64,000 nt of DNA from contig NZ_JAROCG010000002.1 in NCBI RefSeq assembly GCF_030433645.1, positions 620,001 to 684,000 of the forward strand. Reading direction: 5' to 3'. This DNA comes from Arthrobacter burdickii. Its GTDB lineage: Bacteria; Actinomycetota; Actinomycetes; Actinomycetales; Micrococcaceae. The notes under the pieces were generated by a model that worked only from the letters and a program-made list of their open reading frames with translations, was not told the origin of the DNA and did no database searches. Shown here in pieces: positions 8,461-22,676 of the stretch. Position 1 is the stretch's first letter. Every line of letters begins with the position of its first letter. The translations under genes and the position numbers were made by a program.

Positions 8461-9057
8461 ATGCGGATCCAGCTGCTGCCCGGCGAACGCGTCCTCGTGC
8501 GTACGCGGCCCAACCCGCTGCCGATCGTGGGACCGGTGCTCGCAGCTTTCCCCCTCCTGGCCGCCGGAGGCTTCGGACTGGGGTACCTGGGCCGGCGGGA
8601 CCTGCCGGGCGGGCTCCCCGCCTGGCAGCCGGTGCTGCTGCTGGTGGCGCTCGCCGCCATCGTGGTGGTGCTGCTCCGGGTGGTGGTGCGCCCCGTGATC
8701 CGCTGGTCGAGCAACCGGTACGTGCTCACGAGCCTGCGGCTCATCCACCGGCGTGGAGTCACCCGGCGCACCGAGCACCAGATCAGCCTGTCCGCCGTCT
8801 CGCAGCTGCAGACGGAGCAGGGACTGGTGCAGCGCATGGTCGGCAGCGGCACCCTGGTCGCGGACCTCGGGTTCGACCGCGCGCACGCCTACCGGGACGT
8901 TCCGCAGATCGGCACGTTCAAGAAGTACGTGGTGCAGGCGATCGGCGACCTGCCCCTGACGCGCATGTTCGATGGAGTGGATATGGAAATCGATCCGCAG
9001 TACGCCCGCGGTGGGAAGCCGCGGGTGCAGCAGGAATGGACGGGTGAGCAATCGTGA
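8461..9057 (+). CDS. bacterial PH-domain (bPH2) membrane protein
   Basis: 198 residues. Two membrane segments lie at about residues 20-42 and 56-75. They are followed by SNRYVLTSLRLIHRRGVTRR, the signature opening of the bPH2 (DUF304-type) domain, which continues to about residue 165. The domain should face the cytoplasm. Its ligand is unknown. It follows birA by 3 nt, and its stop overlaps the cyclase start (GTGA). The fixed order birA, PH protein, cyclase suggests co-expression. Confidence 0.85.
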   Translation: MRIQLLPGERVLVRTRPNPLPIVGPVLAAFPLLAAGGFGLGYLGRRDLPGGLPAWQPVLLLVALAAIVVVLLRVVVRPVIRWSSNRYVLTSLRLIHRRGVTRRTEHQISLSAVSQLQTEQGLVQRMVGSGTLVADLGFDRAHAYRDVPQIGTFKKYVVQAIGDLPLTRMFDGVDMEIDPQYARGGKPRVQQEWTGEQS

Positions 9058-10409
9058 CAGTGGAGGACCGCCACGAGTCCGGGCAGCCCGCCCGCTCCGA
9101 CGACGGGGGAGCCGACTCGTCCACGGACGCGAGGGACGCGGACGCGATGGACACGGGTGCAATGGACGCGGGTGCGGCGGATGCCGCCGCGATGGATACG
9201 GGCGCGATCGATGCGGCGTTGATGGACGCGCCCTCGATCGGTGCGGGACAGCCCGACGACGCACTCGGGGCCGCCGTGTCGACGGCCTCGAAGGCCGTGT
9301 GGCAGCTGCAGCCGGACATGGCCGCTGCAGTCGATGACGCGCCGACCTCATCGGTTACCGGCCCCATCGAACTCGACAGGGAGAGCATCCGCCGACTCGA
9401 ACGCGAGCTTCTCGGCGCCGAACGCACGCTCAAGCGCCGGGACATCGCCGCCGGGGCAGGCGTCTCCCTCCTGTCCGCGCGGAAGCTGTGGCGGGCCATG
9501 GGCTTCCCCAACATCGGGGACGACGACGTCGCCTTCACCGAGAAGGACCTCCACGCGCTCACGACGATCATCGACATGGTGCGCCAGGAGCAGCTCACCG
9601 AGGACGCCGCGATCTCGATCACCCGTGCGGTGGGACAGATGACGGACCGCATGGTCGTGTGGCAGATCGAGGCGATCGTCGAGGAGATGGTGGCCCAGCG
9701 CGGACTCACGGACGCCGACGCGCGCAAGACGCTCGTGTCCGAGCTTCCCGACCTCCTCGAACCGCTCGAGAAGACGCTCGTGTATGCGTGGCGCCGCCAG
9801 ATGAACGCCGCCGTCCAGCGGCTGGCCCTTCGCGCGGAATCGGGCCTGATCTCCAGTGAGGCCGGGCGCGACGGCGACGAACAGGACGCACCGCTCCCGC
9901 TGGCGCGGGCGGTCGGGTTCGCCGACCTCGTCTCCTACACGAGCCTGTCGCGGCGGATGAACGAGCGCACCCTGGCGCAGCTGGTGCAGCGCTTCGAGAA
10001 CAAGTGCGCGGAGATCATCTCCGTCGGCGGCGGCCGGCTCGTGAAGACCATCGGGGACGAGGTGCTCTACATCGCGGAGTCACCCGAAGCCGGTGCCGAG
10101 ATCTCGCTGGCCCTCGCGAAGGCCTTCACCGAGGACGAATTCCTTCCCTCGGCGCGGTGCTCCCTCGTCTGGGGGCGGGTGCTGTCCAGGCTCGGCGACA
10201 TCTACGGTCCGACGGTCAACCTCGCGGCCCGGCTCACCGCGCTCGCCGAGCCCGGGGAGGTGCTCGTCGATTCCGCCACCGCGGCGACCCTCGAGCACAA
10301 CGAGAAGTTCGTCCTGACGCCGCACGAGCCACGGCAGGTGCGCGGTTTCGGCGAGGTGCGGCCGGTGACCCTCGCCCGGGGGACCGGCACGGGAATCGTC
10401 CTCGACTAG
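9054..10409 (+). CDS. class III adenylate/guanylate cyclase domain protein
   Basis: 451 residues. Residues 20-70 are a low-complexity Met-Asp-Thr-Gly-Ala repeat. Residues 105-275 form a helical region resembling the autoinhibitory half of Rv1264-type cyclases, and residues 280-445 are the catalytic domain. Both metal-binding aspartates are present (FADLVSYT, Asp about 291; KTIGDEVLY, Asp about 335), and the lysine at about 331 and GDIYGPTVNLAARL are the expected substrate and dimer-interface elements. It therefore looks active as a homodimer making cAMP. No membrane segment is seen. The GTG start overlaps the stop of the PH-domain gene. By homology the N-terminal half would regulate activity, for example by pH, but that is inference. 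Confidence 0.88.
   Translation: MTVEDRHESGQPARSDDGGADSSTDARDADAMDTGAMDAGAADAAAMDTGAIDAALMDAPSIGAGQPDDALGAAVSTASKAVWQLQPDMAAAVDDAPTSSVTGPIELDRESIRRLERELLGAERTLKRRDIAAGAGVSLLSARKLWRAMGFPNIGDDDVAFTEKDLHALTTIIDMVRQEQLTEDAAISITRAVGQMTDRMVVWQIEAIVEEMVAQRGLTDADARKTLVSELPDLLEPLEKTLVYAWRRQMNAAVQRLALRAESGLISSEAGRDGDEQDAPLPLARAVGFADLVSYTSLSRRMNERTLAQLVQRFENKCAEIISVGGGRLVKTIGDEVLYIAESPEAGAEISLALAKAFTEDEFLPSARCSLVWGRVLSRLGDIYGPTVNLAARLTALAEPGEVLVDSATAATLEHNEKFVLTPHEPRQVRGFGEVRPVTLARGTGTGIVLD
9148..9240 (+). repeat. degenerate in-frame repeat at the N-terminus of the cyclase
   Basis: Degenerate 15-18 bp units (GATGGACACGGGTGC and variants) encode repeated MDTGA / MDAGA / IDAAL pieces. The reading frame is kept throughout. 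Confidence 0.7.
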
Positions 10410-10460
10410 CGGCAGGACCCGCCGACGCCGCGGAATCTATCGGGAGGCAAACCGGCAGTG

Positions 10461-10466
10461 CAGAAT
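10461..10466 (+). promoter_or_regulatory. -10 hexamer CAGAAT for the PP2C gene
   Basis: The hexamer ends 6 nt before the ATG at 10473. It favours that ATG over the GTG at 10458, which has a GGGAGG ribosome-binding site 10 nt upstream. Confidence 0.45.
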
Positions 10467-10472
10467 GGGGGA

Positions 10473-14867
<4,395 letters not shown>

Positions 14868-14871
<4 letters not shown>

Positions 14872-15395
14872 CAACGTCCAGCCCAACCCCCGAACCGATG
14901 CCCAAGCCGACCCCCGAGCCGGCCCCCGGTGCACCGCCGTCCTGGCAGAAGGTCCTCTCCACACTCGCCGGCGAGCGGGCCCGCACACTGTACGCCCGCG
15001 CCGTGCTCGGCCAGCCCCTCGACGCGGCCCCGAAGGAGGTGCAGCGCCTCGTCGACGCCGGGCTCCTCACGGACGACCTCCATGTCAACGGGCAGCTCTT
15101 CAAGGCGGTCCTCGCGGCCGCCGCACCCGGCACGCCCAAGGGCGTCGACCGTTTCTTCCGCGAGGGACGCATCGACGGCCTGCCGCGCGCGGGCCAGGAC
15201 CGCGAGGACCTCCTGTCCCACCTCGCCGAACGGCTCATCCCGGCGGACGAGGAGATCAGCGAGCCCGAGGTCAACCGCCTGCTCGCCACCGTCACGCACG
15301 ACATCCCCACCCTCCGGCGGGCCCTCGTCGACTACGGGTACATGGAGCGGTACCCGGACGGCACCGGGTACCGGCGGGTGACCGAGGCGTCCTGA
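14868..15395 (+). CDS. DUF2087 domain protein
   Basis: 175 residues. A Pro-rich lead of about 25 residues precedes a helical region. The C-terminal part (EPEVNRLLATVTHDIPTLRRALVDYGYMERYPDG, residues 131-164) is the DUF2087 pattern, a winged-helix-like unit often found at the end of ArsR- or GNAT-type proteins. The middle part (WQKVLSTLAGERARTLYARAVLGQPLD) resembles the HTH half of such proteins. It may therefore be a small transcription regulator, but no target is evident. It overlaps the phosphatase stop by ATGA. Confidence 0.75.
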
Positions 15396-15484
15396 CCTAC
15401 GGCTGGGTTCCTCGTCGCCGGTGATGGCTCGGGACGACGCCACCGAGTGGAGCAGGGCCGGGTGCCCCCGCTGCTGAGCCGGGG

Positions 15485-16378
15485 TCAGGAGCGGGTGTCG
15501 TCGTGTGCCGGGCGCCGGGGTGCCTGGTCGGTGGCGGCCCAGGTGGCCAGGAGCTGGAGGCTGTCGTGGGAGGGGGAGCCCGGTTCGGCGGTGTAGGCGA
15601 TGACGGACAGTCCGTTGTCTGAGGCGACGGCCAGTCCTTCGAAGGTCAGGTCGAGGTCTCCGACGATCGGGTGGTGCACGTTCTTGGCGCCGGAGTGGTG
15701 CAGGCGGACGTCGTGGGCGGCCCAGAGGGTGCGGAAGTCATTGCTGCGGGTGGACAGTTCCCCGACGAGGTCACTGAGTGCCCGGTCGTAGGGATCCCGT
15801 CCTGCCGCGCTGCGCAGGAGCGCGACGGTCTGCCGGGCGGCGTCGTCCCAGTCCCGGTAGAAGGTTCGGGACCGGGGGTCGAGGAACAGGAACCGGCCGA
15901 AGTTCGGCGGCCGCTGCGGCTGGACGTACATCTCGGAGTAGAACGCGGCACCGAGTTGGTTCGAGGCGATGAGGTCGAGACGTTCGTTCTGCACAATGGT
16001 CGGCAGGGCGGTCATGGCGTCGATCATCCGCTGTACGCCCGGTCGGACCTGCTGGGCCCGGACCGGTCCGCGTCTGCGTTGCGGGGCGCCCTGGTTGGCG
16101 GTCCGGACGAGGTCGTAGAGGTGGGTGCGTTCGGCGTCGTCGAGGCGCAGTGCCTGGCTGATGCCTTCCAGGACTGCTTCGGAGACGCCTTTGGCGTTCC
16201 CGCGCTCCAGGCGCACGTAGTACTCGGTGCTCATGCCGGCCAGGAGGGCGACTTCCTCACGGCGTAACCCCGGCACACGCCGCTGGCGGTGCCCGAACAC
16301 CGGCAGGCCGGCCTGCTCGGGGGTGATCCGGGCGCGCCGGGTGGTCAGGAACTCCCGGATGTCGTTGGCGTTGTCCAC
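15485..16378 (-). CDS. XRE-type regulator with MmyB-like ligand-binding domain
   Basis: 297 residues. The N-terminal helix-turn-helix (GLRREEVALLAGMSTEYYVRLE, residues 37-58) is followed by the MmyB-like sensor half (RMIDAMTALPTIVQNERLDLIASN ... ARQTVALLRSAAGRDP). This group is typically encoded back-to-back with one SDR or oxidoreductase that it controls, and the same arrangement is seen here. The ligand is unknown; fatty-acid-like molecules have been seen in structures of the family. The GTG start fits a TAGCGT hexamer 6 nt upstream. It converges with the DUF2087 gene. Confidence 0.9.
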   Translation of the reverse strand: MDNANDIREFLTTRRARITPEQAGLPVFGHRQRRVPGLRREEVALLAGMSTEYYVRLERGNAKGVSEAVLEGISQALRLDDAERTHLYDLVRTANQGAPQRRRGPVRAQQVRPGVQRMIDAMTALPTIVQNERLDLIASNQLGAAFYSEMYVQPQRPPNFGRFLFLDPRSRTFYRDWDDAARQTVALLRSAAGRDPYDRALSDLVGELSTRSNDFRTLWAAHDVRLHHSGAKNVHHPIVGDLDLTFEGLAVASDNGLSVIAYTAEPGSPSHDSLQLLATWAATDQAPRRPAHDDTRS

Positions 16379-16384
16379 CCTTCG

Positions 16385-16390
16385 ACGCTA
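16385..16390 (-). promoter_or_regulatory. -10 hexamer TAGCGT for the XRE-type regulator
   Basis: The hexamer ends 6 nt before the GTG at 16378. An imperfect CCGG/TTA dyad at about 16401-16430 lies between this promoter and the divergent SDR and is a plausible regulator site. Confidence 0.4.
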
Positions 16391-16524
16391 CGCGCGATCC
16401 CCGGGGTTAGGGGGTTCCTGTCATTAACCGGATAGGCAGGGACTCCCTCGTGTTCTGGAGGCGGCGTTCACTGGAAGAACAACCAGCAAGAACACCGATA
16501 GAACAACACCAGAAGGACATCATC

Positions 16525-17364
16525 ATGACTGATCAGGAAGTCTGGTTCATCACCGGAGCAGCCCGCGGCATGGGCATCGACATCGCCCGCGCCGCCCTTG
16601 AGGCCGGCCACGCCGTCGTCGGCACCGCCCGAGATGCGTCACGGGTCATCGAGGTCCTCGGTGAGCACGAGAACCTGCTGGCCGTATCCCTGGACATCAC
16701 CGACGAGGCCGCGGCGAAGGCTGCGGTCGATGCGGCTGTTGCGCGGTTCGGTCGGATCGACCGGCTCGTGAACAACGCCGGGAACTTCTACGCGGGGTTC
16801 TTCGAGGTCCTCAGCCCTGCCCAGTTCCGCCAGCAGATGGAGACGAATTTCTTCGGTCCCCTGAACGTGACCCGGGCCGTGCTGCCGGTGATGCGCGCCC
16901 AGCGCAGCGGACATGTCATCACGTTCAGTTCCACCGCCGGGCTCACCGGGCAGGAGTTCGTCGCCGCGTACTGCGCCTCGAAGTTCGCCCTCGAGGGCTG
17001 GATGGAATCCCTGCGCTTCGACGTCGCGCCCTACGGCATCGACACCACGATCGTCGAGCCCGGGTTCTTCCGCACCGAACTGCTCGTCGAAGGCGCGTCC
17101 ACGCTCTGGCCGGAACTGTCCATCGAGGACTACGACCAGCGCACGAAGGACACCATCGAGGCGTGGCAGTCCATGAACGGCAAGCAGGGCGGGGACCCCG
17201 CGAAACTCGCCGCCGCCCTGATCACCGTCGCAGCCGAGGCCCAGCCGCCGCTGCGCTGGCTCGCCGGCGCCGACGCCGTCCAGACCGCAGAGGACAAGGC
17301 ACGCCTGCTCCTGGAACAGGCCGACGCCTACCGGGACCTGTCCTCCTCCCTCGCCCACGACTGA
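16525..17364 (+). CDS. SDR family oxidoreductase
   Basis: 279 residues. WFITGAARGMGIDIA at residues 6-20 is the NAD(P)-binding loop, VNNAGNF follows, and FSSTAG plus YCASKFALEGWMESL supply Ser, Tyr and Lys of the catalytic triad. The later FFRTELLVEGASTLWPELSIEDY stretch is typical of the classical SDRs paired with MmyB-type regulators. The substrate is unknown. The ATG at 16525 has a GAAGGA site 7 nt upstream; a longer reading from 16450 is unsupported. Divergent from its presumed regulator. Confidence 0.9.
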   Translation: MTDQEVWFITGAARGMGIDIARAALEAGHAVVGTARDASRVIEVLGEHENLLAVSLDITDEAAAKAAVDAAVARFGRIDRLVNNAGNFYAGFFEVLSPAQFRQQMETNFFGPLNVTRAVLPVMRAQRSGHVITFSSTAGLTGQEFVAAYCASKFALEGWMESLRFDVAPYGIDTTIVEPGFFRTELLVEGASTLWPELSIEDYDQRTKDTIEAWQSMNGKQGGDPAKLAAALITVAAEAQPPLRWLAGADAVQTAEDKARLLLEQADAYRDLSSSLAHD

Positions 17365-17482
17365 GGGACGGCCGCTCACCCGCAGGCCCCGGGTCCGCGC
17401 GCCGGACGGGTCCCTGCCCGTAGCGCAGATCGGACGGCGGGTGACCGGTCCTCAGCGGCCTCGGAACACCTGCGCCACGTGG

Positions 17483-17488
17483 CAAAAT
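17483..17488 (+). promoter_or_regulatory. -10 hexamer CAAAAT for the GNAT gene
   Basis: The hexamer ends 6 nt before the GTG at 17495, favouring it over an in-frame start at 17441. Confidence 0.5.
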
Positions 17489-17494
17489 GGGCCG

Positions 17495-18028
17495 GTGACT
17501 CCAACACCCTCCGGGAGCGCCCTGCGCGATTCCCTCATCAGCATCCGGCCGATCCGCACCGAGGATTACGACGACGTCCGCCGCATCACGCGCGGTGCCT
17601 ATCTCGAGGCCGGCTATTTCGGCGATGAGTCGCATCCCTACATGGCGGTGCTGGCCGACATCGAGCACCGCGCCGAGCACGCGGAGGTCTGGGTCGCCGA
17701 GCGCGACGGCGTGGTGGTCGGCTCGGTGGCCCTGACCTTCGCCGGACAGCGGTACACCGACATCGCGATCGAGGGCGAACTCGAGTTCCGGATGCTGGCC
17801 GTCGATCCTGCCGTCCAGCGGGCCGGTGTCGGCCGGGCCATGGTCGAGCGCATCATCGAGCACGCCCGCACCCTTCCCGGCATCGAGGCGGTGAGCCTGA
17901 CGAGCGGCTCCGACATGGTGCGTGCCCACCGCCTCTACGAGTCGATGGGCTTCGTCCGCGTCCCCGAGCGCGACTGGGAGGTCCCCAACGAGGACATCCT
18001 GCTCTGGGTCTTCCGCCTGGCACTCTGA
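17495..18028 (+). CDS. GNAT family N-acetyltransferase
   Basis: 177 residues. ISIRPIRTEDYDDVRRIT opens the fold, EFRMLAVDPAVQRAGVGRAMVERI at about residues 92-115 is the acetyl-CoA-binding motif A, and RLYESMGFVRVPERDWEV closes it. It is a single-domain cytosolic enzyme whose substrate cannot be named. The GTG start is chosen because of the upstream hexamer and because residues before it are not family-like. It is an isolated gene ahead of gatCAB. Confidence 0.88.
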   Translation: MTPTPSGSALRDSLISIRPIRTEDYDDVRRITRGAYLEAGYFGDESHPYMAVLADIEHRAEHAEVWVAERDGVVVGSVALTFAGQRYTDIAIEGELEFRMLAVDPAVQRAGVGRAMVERIIEHARTLPGIEAVSLTSGSDMVRAHRLYESMGFVRVPERDWEVPNEDILLWVFRLAL

Positions 18029-18141
18029 CTCCCCGGCACCACCCGGGCGCCGTCGTCGTCGCCCGTTCCTGATGCCGGCTGCCACACGCGCCAGCACTAG
18101 ACTGGAGGCAGATACCCACTTCCGACTTCCAGGGGAGATCC

Positions 18142-18438
18142 ATGGCTGAGATCAACCGGGACGACGTCGCGCACCTTGCACGGCTCGCCCACATCGACAT
18201 GAACGACGACGAGCTCGACCGCATGGCCGAAGAACTCGCCGTCATTGTCGATGCCATCAAGACCGTGAGCGAAGTGGCGGGCGACGACGTCCCCGCCACG
18301 AGCCACCCCATCCCGCTGAGCAACGTGTTCCGCGACGACGTCGTGGGGGACACCCTCAGCAACGAGGAAGCGCTCCTCGGCGCACCCGACAACGCCGATG
18401 GACGCTTCAAGGTCCCTGCAATCCTGGACGGGGAGTAA
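18142..18438 (+). CDS. gatC: aspartyl/glutamyl-tRNA amidotransferase subunit C
   Basis: 98 residues. INRDDVAHLARLAHIDMNDDELDRMAEEL at the start and RDDVVGDTLSNEEALLGAPDNADGRFKVPAIL at the end are typical of GatC, the small chain that wraps around GatA and links it to GatB. AGGGGAG precedes the ATG. It is the first gene of gatCAB with a 3-nt gap to gatA. A TAGACT hexamer about 40 nt upstream may be the operon promoter. Confidence 0.95.
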   Translation: MAEINRDDVAHLARLAHIDMNDDELDRMAEELAVIVDAIKTVSEVAGDDVPATSHPIPLSNVFRDDVVGDTLSNEEALLGAPDNADGRFKVPAILDGE

Positions 18439-18441
18439 CCC

Positions 18442-19947
18442 ATGACAGACCTGATCCACCTCACCGCCGACGCCCTGGCACAGAAGCTCGCGTCGAAGGA
18501 GGTCTCCGCCGTCGAGGCTACGCAGGCCTACCTCGACCGCATCGGTGCCGTGGACGGCGCCATCAACGCCTTCTTGCACGTCAACACCGACGAGGCCCTG
18601 CTCGTCGCCGCCGAGGTCGACAAGGCCCGCGTGGACGGCGACACCCTGCACCCCCTGGCCGGCGTGCCGATCGCGGTGAAGGACCTCATCGTCACCAAGG
18701 GCCAGCCCACCACGGCCGGTTCGAAGATCCTCGAGGGCTGGCAGAGCCCCTATGACGCCACCGTGGTCCGCAAGCTCCGCGCGGCGAAGATGCCGATCCT
18801 CGGCAAGACCAACCTGGACGAGTTCGCCATGGGTTCCTCCACCGAGCACTCGGCGTACGGTCCGACCCGCAATCCCTGGGACCTCGACCGGATCCCCGGC
18901 GGTTCCGGCGGTGGATCCGCTGCGGCCGTCGCAGCCTTCGAGGCGCCGCTGGCCCTCGGCACCGATACCGGCGGCTCCATCCGCCAGCCCGGCGCCGTCA
19001 CGGGAACCGTCGGAGTGAAGCCGACCTACGGCGGGGTCTCCCGCTACGGCGCCATCGCCATGGCGTCCTCGCTCGACCAGATTGGCCCGGTGTCGCGGAC
19101 GGTCCTCGACAGCGCCCTGCTGCACGAGGTCATCGGCGGCCACGACCCCCACGACTCGACGTCGCTGACCGACCCGGTCGGCGCGCTCGTCGAGGCCGCC
19201 CGGCTCGGGCAGGTCGACGGCATGCGTATCGGCGTCATCAAGGAACTGCAGGGCGAGGGCTACCAGGCCGGCGTCCTCACCCGCTTCCACGAGTCGCTCG
19301 AGCTGCTGCGCTCGGCGGGCGCGGAGATCGTCGAGGTCTCCTGCCCCAACTTCCGGTACGCGCTCGGCGCCTACTACCTGATCATGCCGTCGGAGGCCTC
19401 CAGCAACCTCGCCAAGTACGACGGCGTGCGCTTCGGCCTCCGCGTGGTGCCCGACGGCGCCCCGACGATCGAACGCGTCATGGGCGCGACCCGCGCCGCC
19501 GGCTTCGGCCACGAGGTCAAGCGCCGCATCATCCTCGGCACCTACGCACTGAGCGCCGGCTACTACGACGCCTACTACGGTTCGGCGCAGAAGGTCCGCA
19601 CGCTCATCCAGCGCGACTTCGCCGCCGCGTTCGAGCAGGCCGACGTGCTGATCTCGCCGACCGCCCCGACCACGGCCTTCAAGCTGGGGGAGAAGCTCGA
19701 CGATCCGCTGGCGATGTACCTGAACGACGTCGCGACCATCCCCGCGAACATGGCCGGGGTCCCCGGCCTGTCGCTGCCCGGCGGCCTCGCGGACGAGGAC
19801 GGACTGCCCGTCGGCATCCAGCTCCTCGCCCCCGCCCGCCAGGACGCACGCCTGTACCGCGTGGGCGCCGTCCTCGAATCGCTGCTCGAAGAGACGTGGG
19901 GCGGGCCCCTGCTGGCCCAGGCCCCCGAGATTGCAGGTGGGAAGTAA
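18442..19947 (+). CDS. gatA: aspartyl/glutamyl-tRNA amidotransferase subunit A
   Basis: 501 residues of the amidase-signature family. The Ser-cisSer-Lys triad is present: the lysine in VPIAVKDLI (about residue 78), and the serines in the [13 protein letters not shown] glycine-rich loop and the following [12 protein letters not shown]. It releases ammonia from glutamine and channels it to GatB, which amidates misacylated Glu-tRNA(Gln) or Asp-tRNA(Asn). The stop TAA shares its last A with the gatB ATG. Confidence 0.95.
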   Translation: MTDLIHLTADALAQKLASKEVSAVEATQAYLDRIGAVDGAINAFLHVNTDEALLVAAEVDKARVDGDTLHPLAGVPIAVKDLIVTKGQPTTAGSKILEGWQSPYDATVVRKLRAAKMPILGKTNLDEFAMGSSTEHSAYGPTRNPWDLDRIPGGSGGGSAAAVAAFEAPLALGTDTGGSIRQPGAVTGTVGVKPTYGGVSRYGAIAMASSLDQIGPVSRTVLDSALLHEVIGGHDPHDSTSLTDPVGALVEAARLGQVDGMRIGVIKELQGEGYQAGVLTRFHESLELLRSAGAEIVEVSCPNFRYALGAYYLIMPSEASSNLAKYDGVRFGLRVVPDGAPTIERVMGATRAAGFGHEVKRRIILGTYALSAGYYDAYYGSAQKVRTLIQRDFAAAFEQADVLISPTAPTTAFKLGEKLDDPLAMYLNDVATIPANMAGVPGLSLPGGLADEDGLPVGIQLLAPARQDARLYRVGAVLESLLEETWGGPLLAQAPEIAGGK

Positions 19948-21461
19948 TGACTGCTGTAACCGATGAGGTCCTGTCCTTCGACGAGGCCATGGAGAAGTAC
20001 GATCCCGTACTCGGGTTCGAGGTCCACGTGGAGCTCAACACGAAGACCAAGATGTTCTCCTCCGCGCCCAACGCGTTCGGCGACGTCCCCAACACGAACG
20101 TGACGCCCGTGGACCTCGGCCTGCCCGGCGTCCTGCCCGTCGTCAACGGCGTGGCCGTGGAATCCGCGATCAAGATCGGCCTCGCGCTGAACTGCAAGAT
20201 CGCCGAGAAGTGCTACTTCGCGCGGAAGAACTACTTCTACCCGGACACCCCGAAGAACTTCCAGACCTCCCAGTTCGAGGACCCGATCGCGTACGACGGG
20301 CACATCGACATCGAGCTCGCCGACGGCACCGTGTTCCGCGTCGAGATCGAGCGCGCCCACATGGAGGAGGACGCCGGCAAGCTCACGCACATGGGCGGCT
20401 CCACGGGCCGCATCCAGGGTGCAGAGTTCTCCCTCGTGGACTACAACCGCGCCGGGGTCCCCCTGATCGAGATCGTGACCAAGCCCATCGAGGGCGCCGG
20501 CTCCCGCGCTCCCGAACTGGCCAAGGCCTACGTCGCCGCGATCCGCGAGATCGTCAAGAACCTCGGTGTCTCCGATGCCCGCATGGAGCGCGGCAACGTG
20601 CGCTGCGACGCGAACGTCTCCCTTCGCCCGCACGGCCGCGAGAAGTTCGGGACCCGCACCGAGACCAAGAACGTGAACTCGCTGCGCTCCGTGGAACACG
20701 CGGTCCGCTACGAGATCCAGCGCCACGCCGCCGTCCTGGACTCTGGCACGCCGATCATCCAGGAGACGCGCCACTGGCACGAGGACACGCGGTCCACCAC
20801 CTCGGGTCGCCCCAAGTCCGACGCCGACGACTACCGCTACTTCCCCGAGCCGGACCTCGTGCCGGTCGTGACGAACGAGGCGTGGATCGAGAAGCTGCGC
20901 GCCGAACTGCCCGAGCCGCCCGCCGAGCGCCGCAAGCGCCTGCAGGCCGACTGGGGCTACTCCGACGCCGAGTTCCGCGACGTCGTCAACGCGGGCGTGA
21001 TGTCCTCGATCGAGGACACCATCGCCGCCGGTGTGAGTGCCGCCGTCGCCCGCAAGTGGTGGATGGGTGAGATCTCCCGCCGCGCCAAGCTCGCCGACGT
21101 CGAACCCGCCGACCTGGGCGTGACGCCCGAACTGATCGTGGAGCTCAACGCGCTCATCGAGTCCGGCAAGATCAACGACAAGCTGTCCCGCGACGTGCTC
21201 GACGGCGTGCTCGCCGGCGAGGGCACGCCCGCGGAGGTCGTGGAGAAGCGCGGCCTCGCCGTCGTGTCCGACGACGGCCCGCTGCTCGAAGCGATCGACG
21301 GCGCCCTCGCGGCTCAGCCGGACGTCGCCGACAAGATCCGCGGCGGCAAGATCCAGGCCGTCGGCGCGATCGTCGGTGGCGTCATGAAGGCGACGCGCGG
21401 TCAGGCCGACGCAGGCCGCGTGCGCGAGCTCATCCTGCAGCGCCTCGGCGTCGAGGGATAG
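19947..21461 (+). CDS. gatB: aspartyl/glutamyl-tRNA amidotransferase subunit B
   Basis: 504 residues. [13 protein letters not shown] near the start, [27 protein letters not shown] and [14 protein letters not shown] form the kinase-like catalytic part, and [14 protein letters not shown] follows. The C-terminal YqeY-like helical domain (residues 350-504) ends with [20 protein letters not shown]. It activates the mischarged tRNA with ATP. The start at 19947 has AGGTGGGA upstream; a longer in-frame reading into gatA is unsupported. Confidence 0.95.
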   Translation: MTAVTDEVLSFDEAMEKYDPVLGFEVHVELNTKTKMFSSAPNAFGDVPNTNVTPVDLGLPGVLPVVNGVAVESAIKIGLALNCKIAEKCYFARKNYFYPDTPKNFQTSQFEDPIAYDGHIDIELADGTVFRVEIERAHMEEDAGKLTHMGGSTGRIQGAEFSLVDYNRAGVPLIEIVTKPIEGAGSRAPELAKAYVAAIREIVKNLGVSDARMERGNVRCDANVSLRPHGREKFGTRTETKNVNSLRSVEHAVRYEIQRHAAVLDSGTPIIQETRHWHEDTRSTTSGRPKSDADDYRYFPEPDLVPVVTNEAWIEKLRAELPEPPAERRKRLQADWGYSDAEFRDVVNAGVMSSIEDTIAAGVSAAVARKWWMGEISRRAKLADVEPADLGVTPELIVELNALIESGKINDKLSRDVLDGVLAGEGTPAEVVEKRGLAVVSDDGPLLEAIDGALAAQPDVADKIRGGKIQAVGAIVGGVMKATRGQADAGRVRELILQRLGVEG

Positions 21462-21486
21462 CACCAGCAGCACAGGGGAGGGCGCG

Positions 21487-22413
21487 GTGGCGGTTCTGCC
21501 GAGGGCAGAGGTCGACATCGGGCCCTCCCTTGTCGTATCCCTGCTCGCCGACCAGCATCCCGACCTCGCCGGCCTGCCCCTTGCGCGGGCCGGGAACGGC
21601 TGGGACAACGAGCTGTTCCGGCTGGGACCGGACCTCGTGGTGCGGTTGCCCCGGCGGCAGGTCGCGGAGTTGCTGATGGTCGCCGAACAGCGGTGGCTGC
21701 AGGGCCTGACCGCGCACCTGGACGTGCCGACGTCGGCGCCGCTGCGCGCAGGAAGGCCCGGCCCGGGTTATCCGTGGCACTGGTCCGTCTGCCGGTGGAT
21801 CGACGGGGCTGCCGGAACCACGGTGCCGCGGGCCGACCGCGCTCCGGCGGCCCGTGCGCTCGCGCGGTTCCTCGTGCAGTTCCAGCAGGAGGCTCCGGCG
21901 GACGCCCCGGTGAGCCCGGTGGGACGGGGCGGGCCGCTGGCGGGGCGCGACGACGTCGTGCGGAGCCGACTGGCAACGCTCCCTTCGCTGCCTTCACTGC
22001 CTTCGCTGCCTTCGCTGCCGCGCCTTCCGGTCGAGCGGTTGTTCGGCATATGGGCCTCGGCCCTCGCAGCCCCGGAGTGGTCGCGGCCCGCCCTGTGGCT
22101 GCACGGTGACCTGCATCCGGGGAACCTCGTGCTGGCGGCGGACGGCACGCTGGCCGGCGTCGTCGACTTCGGCGACCTGTGCTCCGGTGATCCGGCCACA
22201 GACCTTGCCGCCGCGTGGCTGGTGTTCGACGCCGCGGGCAGGGAGGCTTTCCGGTCGGAGCTCGATGCCCTGCGGCCGAGCGATGCCGCGACCTGGGACC
22301 GGGCTCGGGGCTGGGCGCTGAGCATGGGCAGCGCCATGGTGGCCTCCTCCGACGACTCGCCGGACTTCCTCGCGCTGGGCCTCGAGATCCTGTCGGCGGT
22401 CCTCGAGGACTGA
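21487..22413 (+). CDS. aminoglycoside phosphotransferase (APH) family protein
   Basis: 308 residues. The kinase-like catalytic loop [14 protein letters not shown] is near residues 205-218, and the metal-binding [20 protein letters not shown] follows at about 226-245. The N-lobe has [20 protein letters not shown]. The fold can phosphorylate many small molecules; resistance activity cannot be inferred from sequence alone, and many such genes are housekeeping. A GGGAGG site precedes the GTG. It starts 25 nt after gatB and may be read with it. A Leu-Pro-Ser repeat sits in the linker near residue 170. Confidence 0.85.
   Translation: MAVLPRAEVDIGPSLVVSLLADQHPDLAGLPLARAGNGWDNELFRLGPDLVVRLPRRQVAELLMVAEQRWLQGLTAHLDVPTSAPLRAGRPGPGYPWHWSVCRWIDGAAGTTVPRADRAPAARALARFLVQFQQEAPADAPVSPVGRGGPLAGRDDVVRSRLATLPSLPSLPSLPSLPRLPVERLFGIWASALAAPEWSRPALWLHGDLHPGNLVLAADGTLAGVVDFGDLCSGDPATDLAAAWLVFDAAGREAFRSELDALRPSDAATWDRARGWALSMGSAMVASSDDSPDFLALGLEILSAVLED
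21982..22017 (+). repeat. 9-bp in-frame repeat encoding Leu-Pro-Ser
   Basis: Four copies of CCTTCGCTG, one with a single base change, in the APH-family gene. They give an LPSLPSLPS linker that can change length without a frameshift. Confidence 0.8.
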
Positions 22414-22676
22414 GCTCGCCGTCGGCGGCGCCGCTCCTCGGCGTCCCGCTGCCGGTTGCTGCACCCGGCTCGGGTGCGCAAAGCCGGGGCGGCGTTCCCA
22501 CGGGTCCGGGCGCCCGGCGCGGCGGCCCACCGCCGAAGGACCGGCGGCGGCCCACCCGACAGCACCACCGGCGCCCCGCTGATAGTGTGACTGCGGGCAC
22601 ATCCCGCCCGGCACTCGTACCGCTCAGGCCCAGCCCATCCCGCTGGACGCCAGGAGCGGCATGGAAGGAACGAACA

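Noticed and set aside
21487-22413. Aminoglycoside resistance gene
   Set aside because: The APH fold is clear but is shared by many housekeeping kinases; nothing in the context points to resistance.
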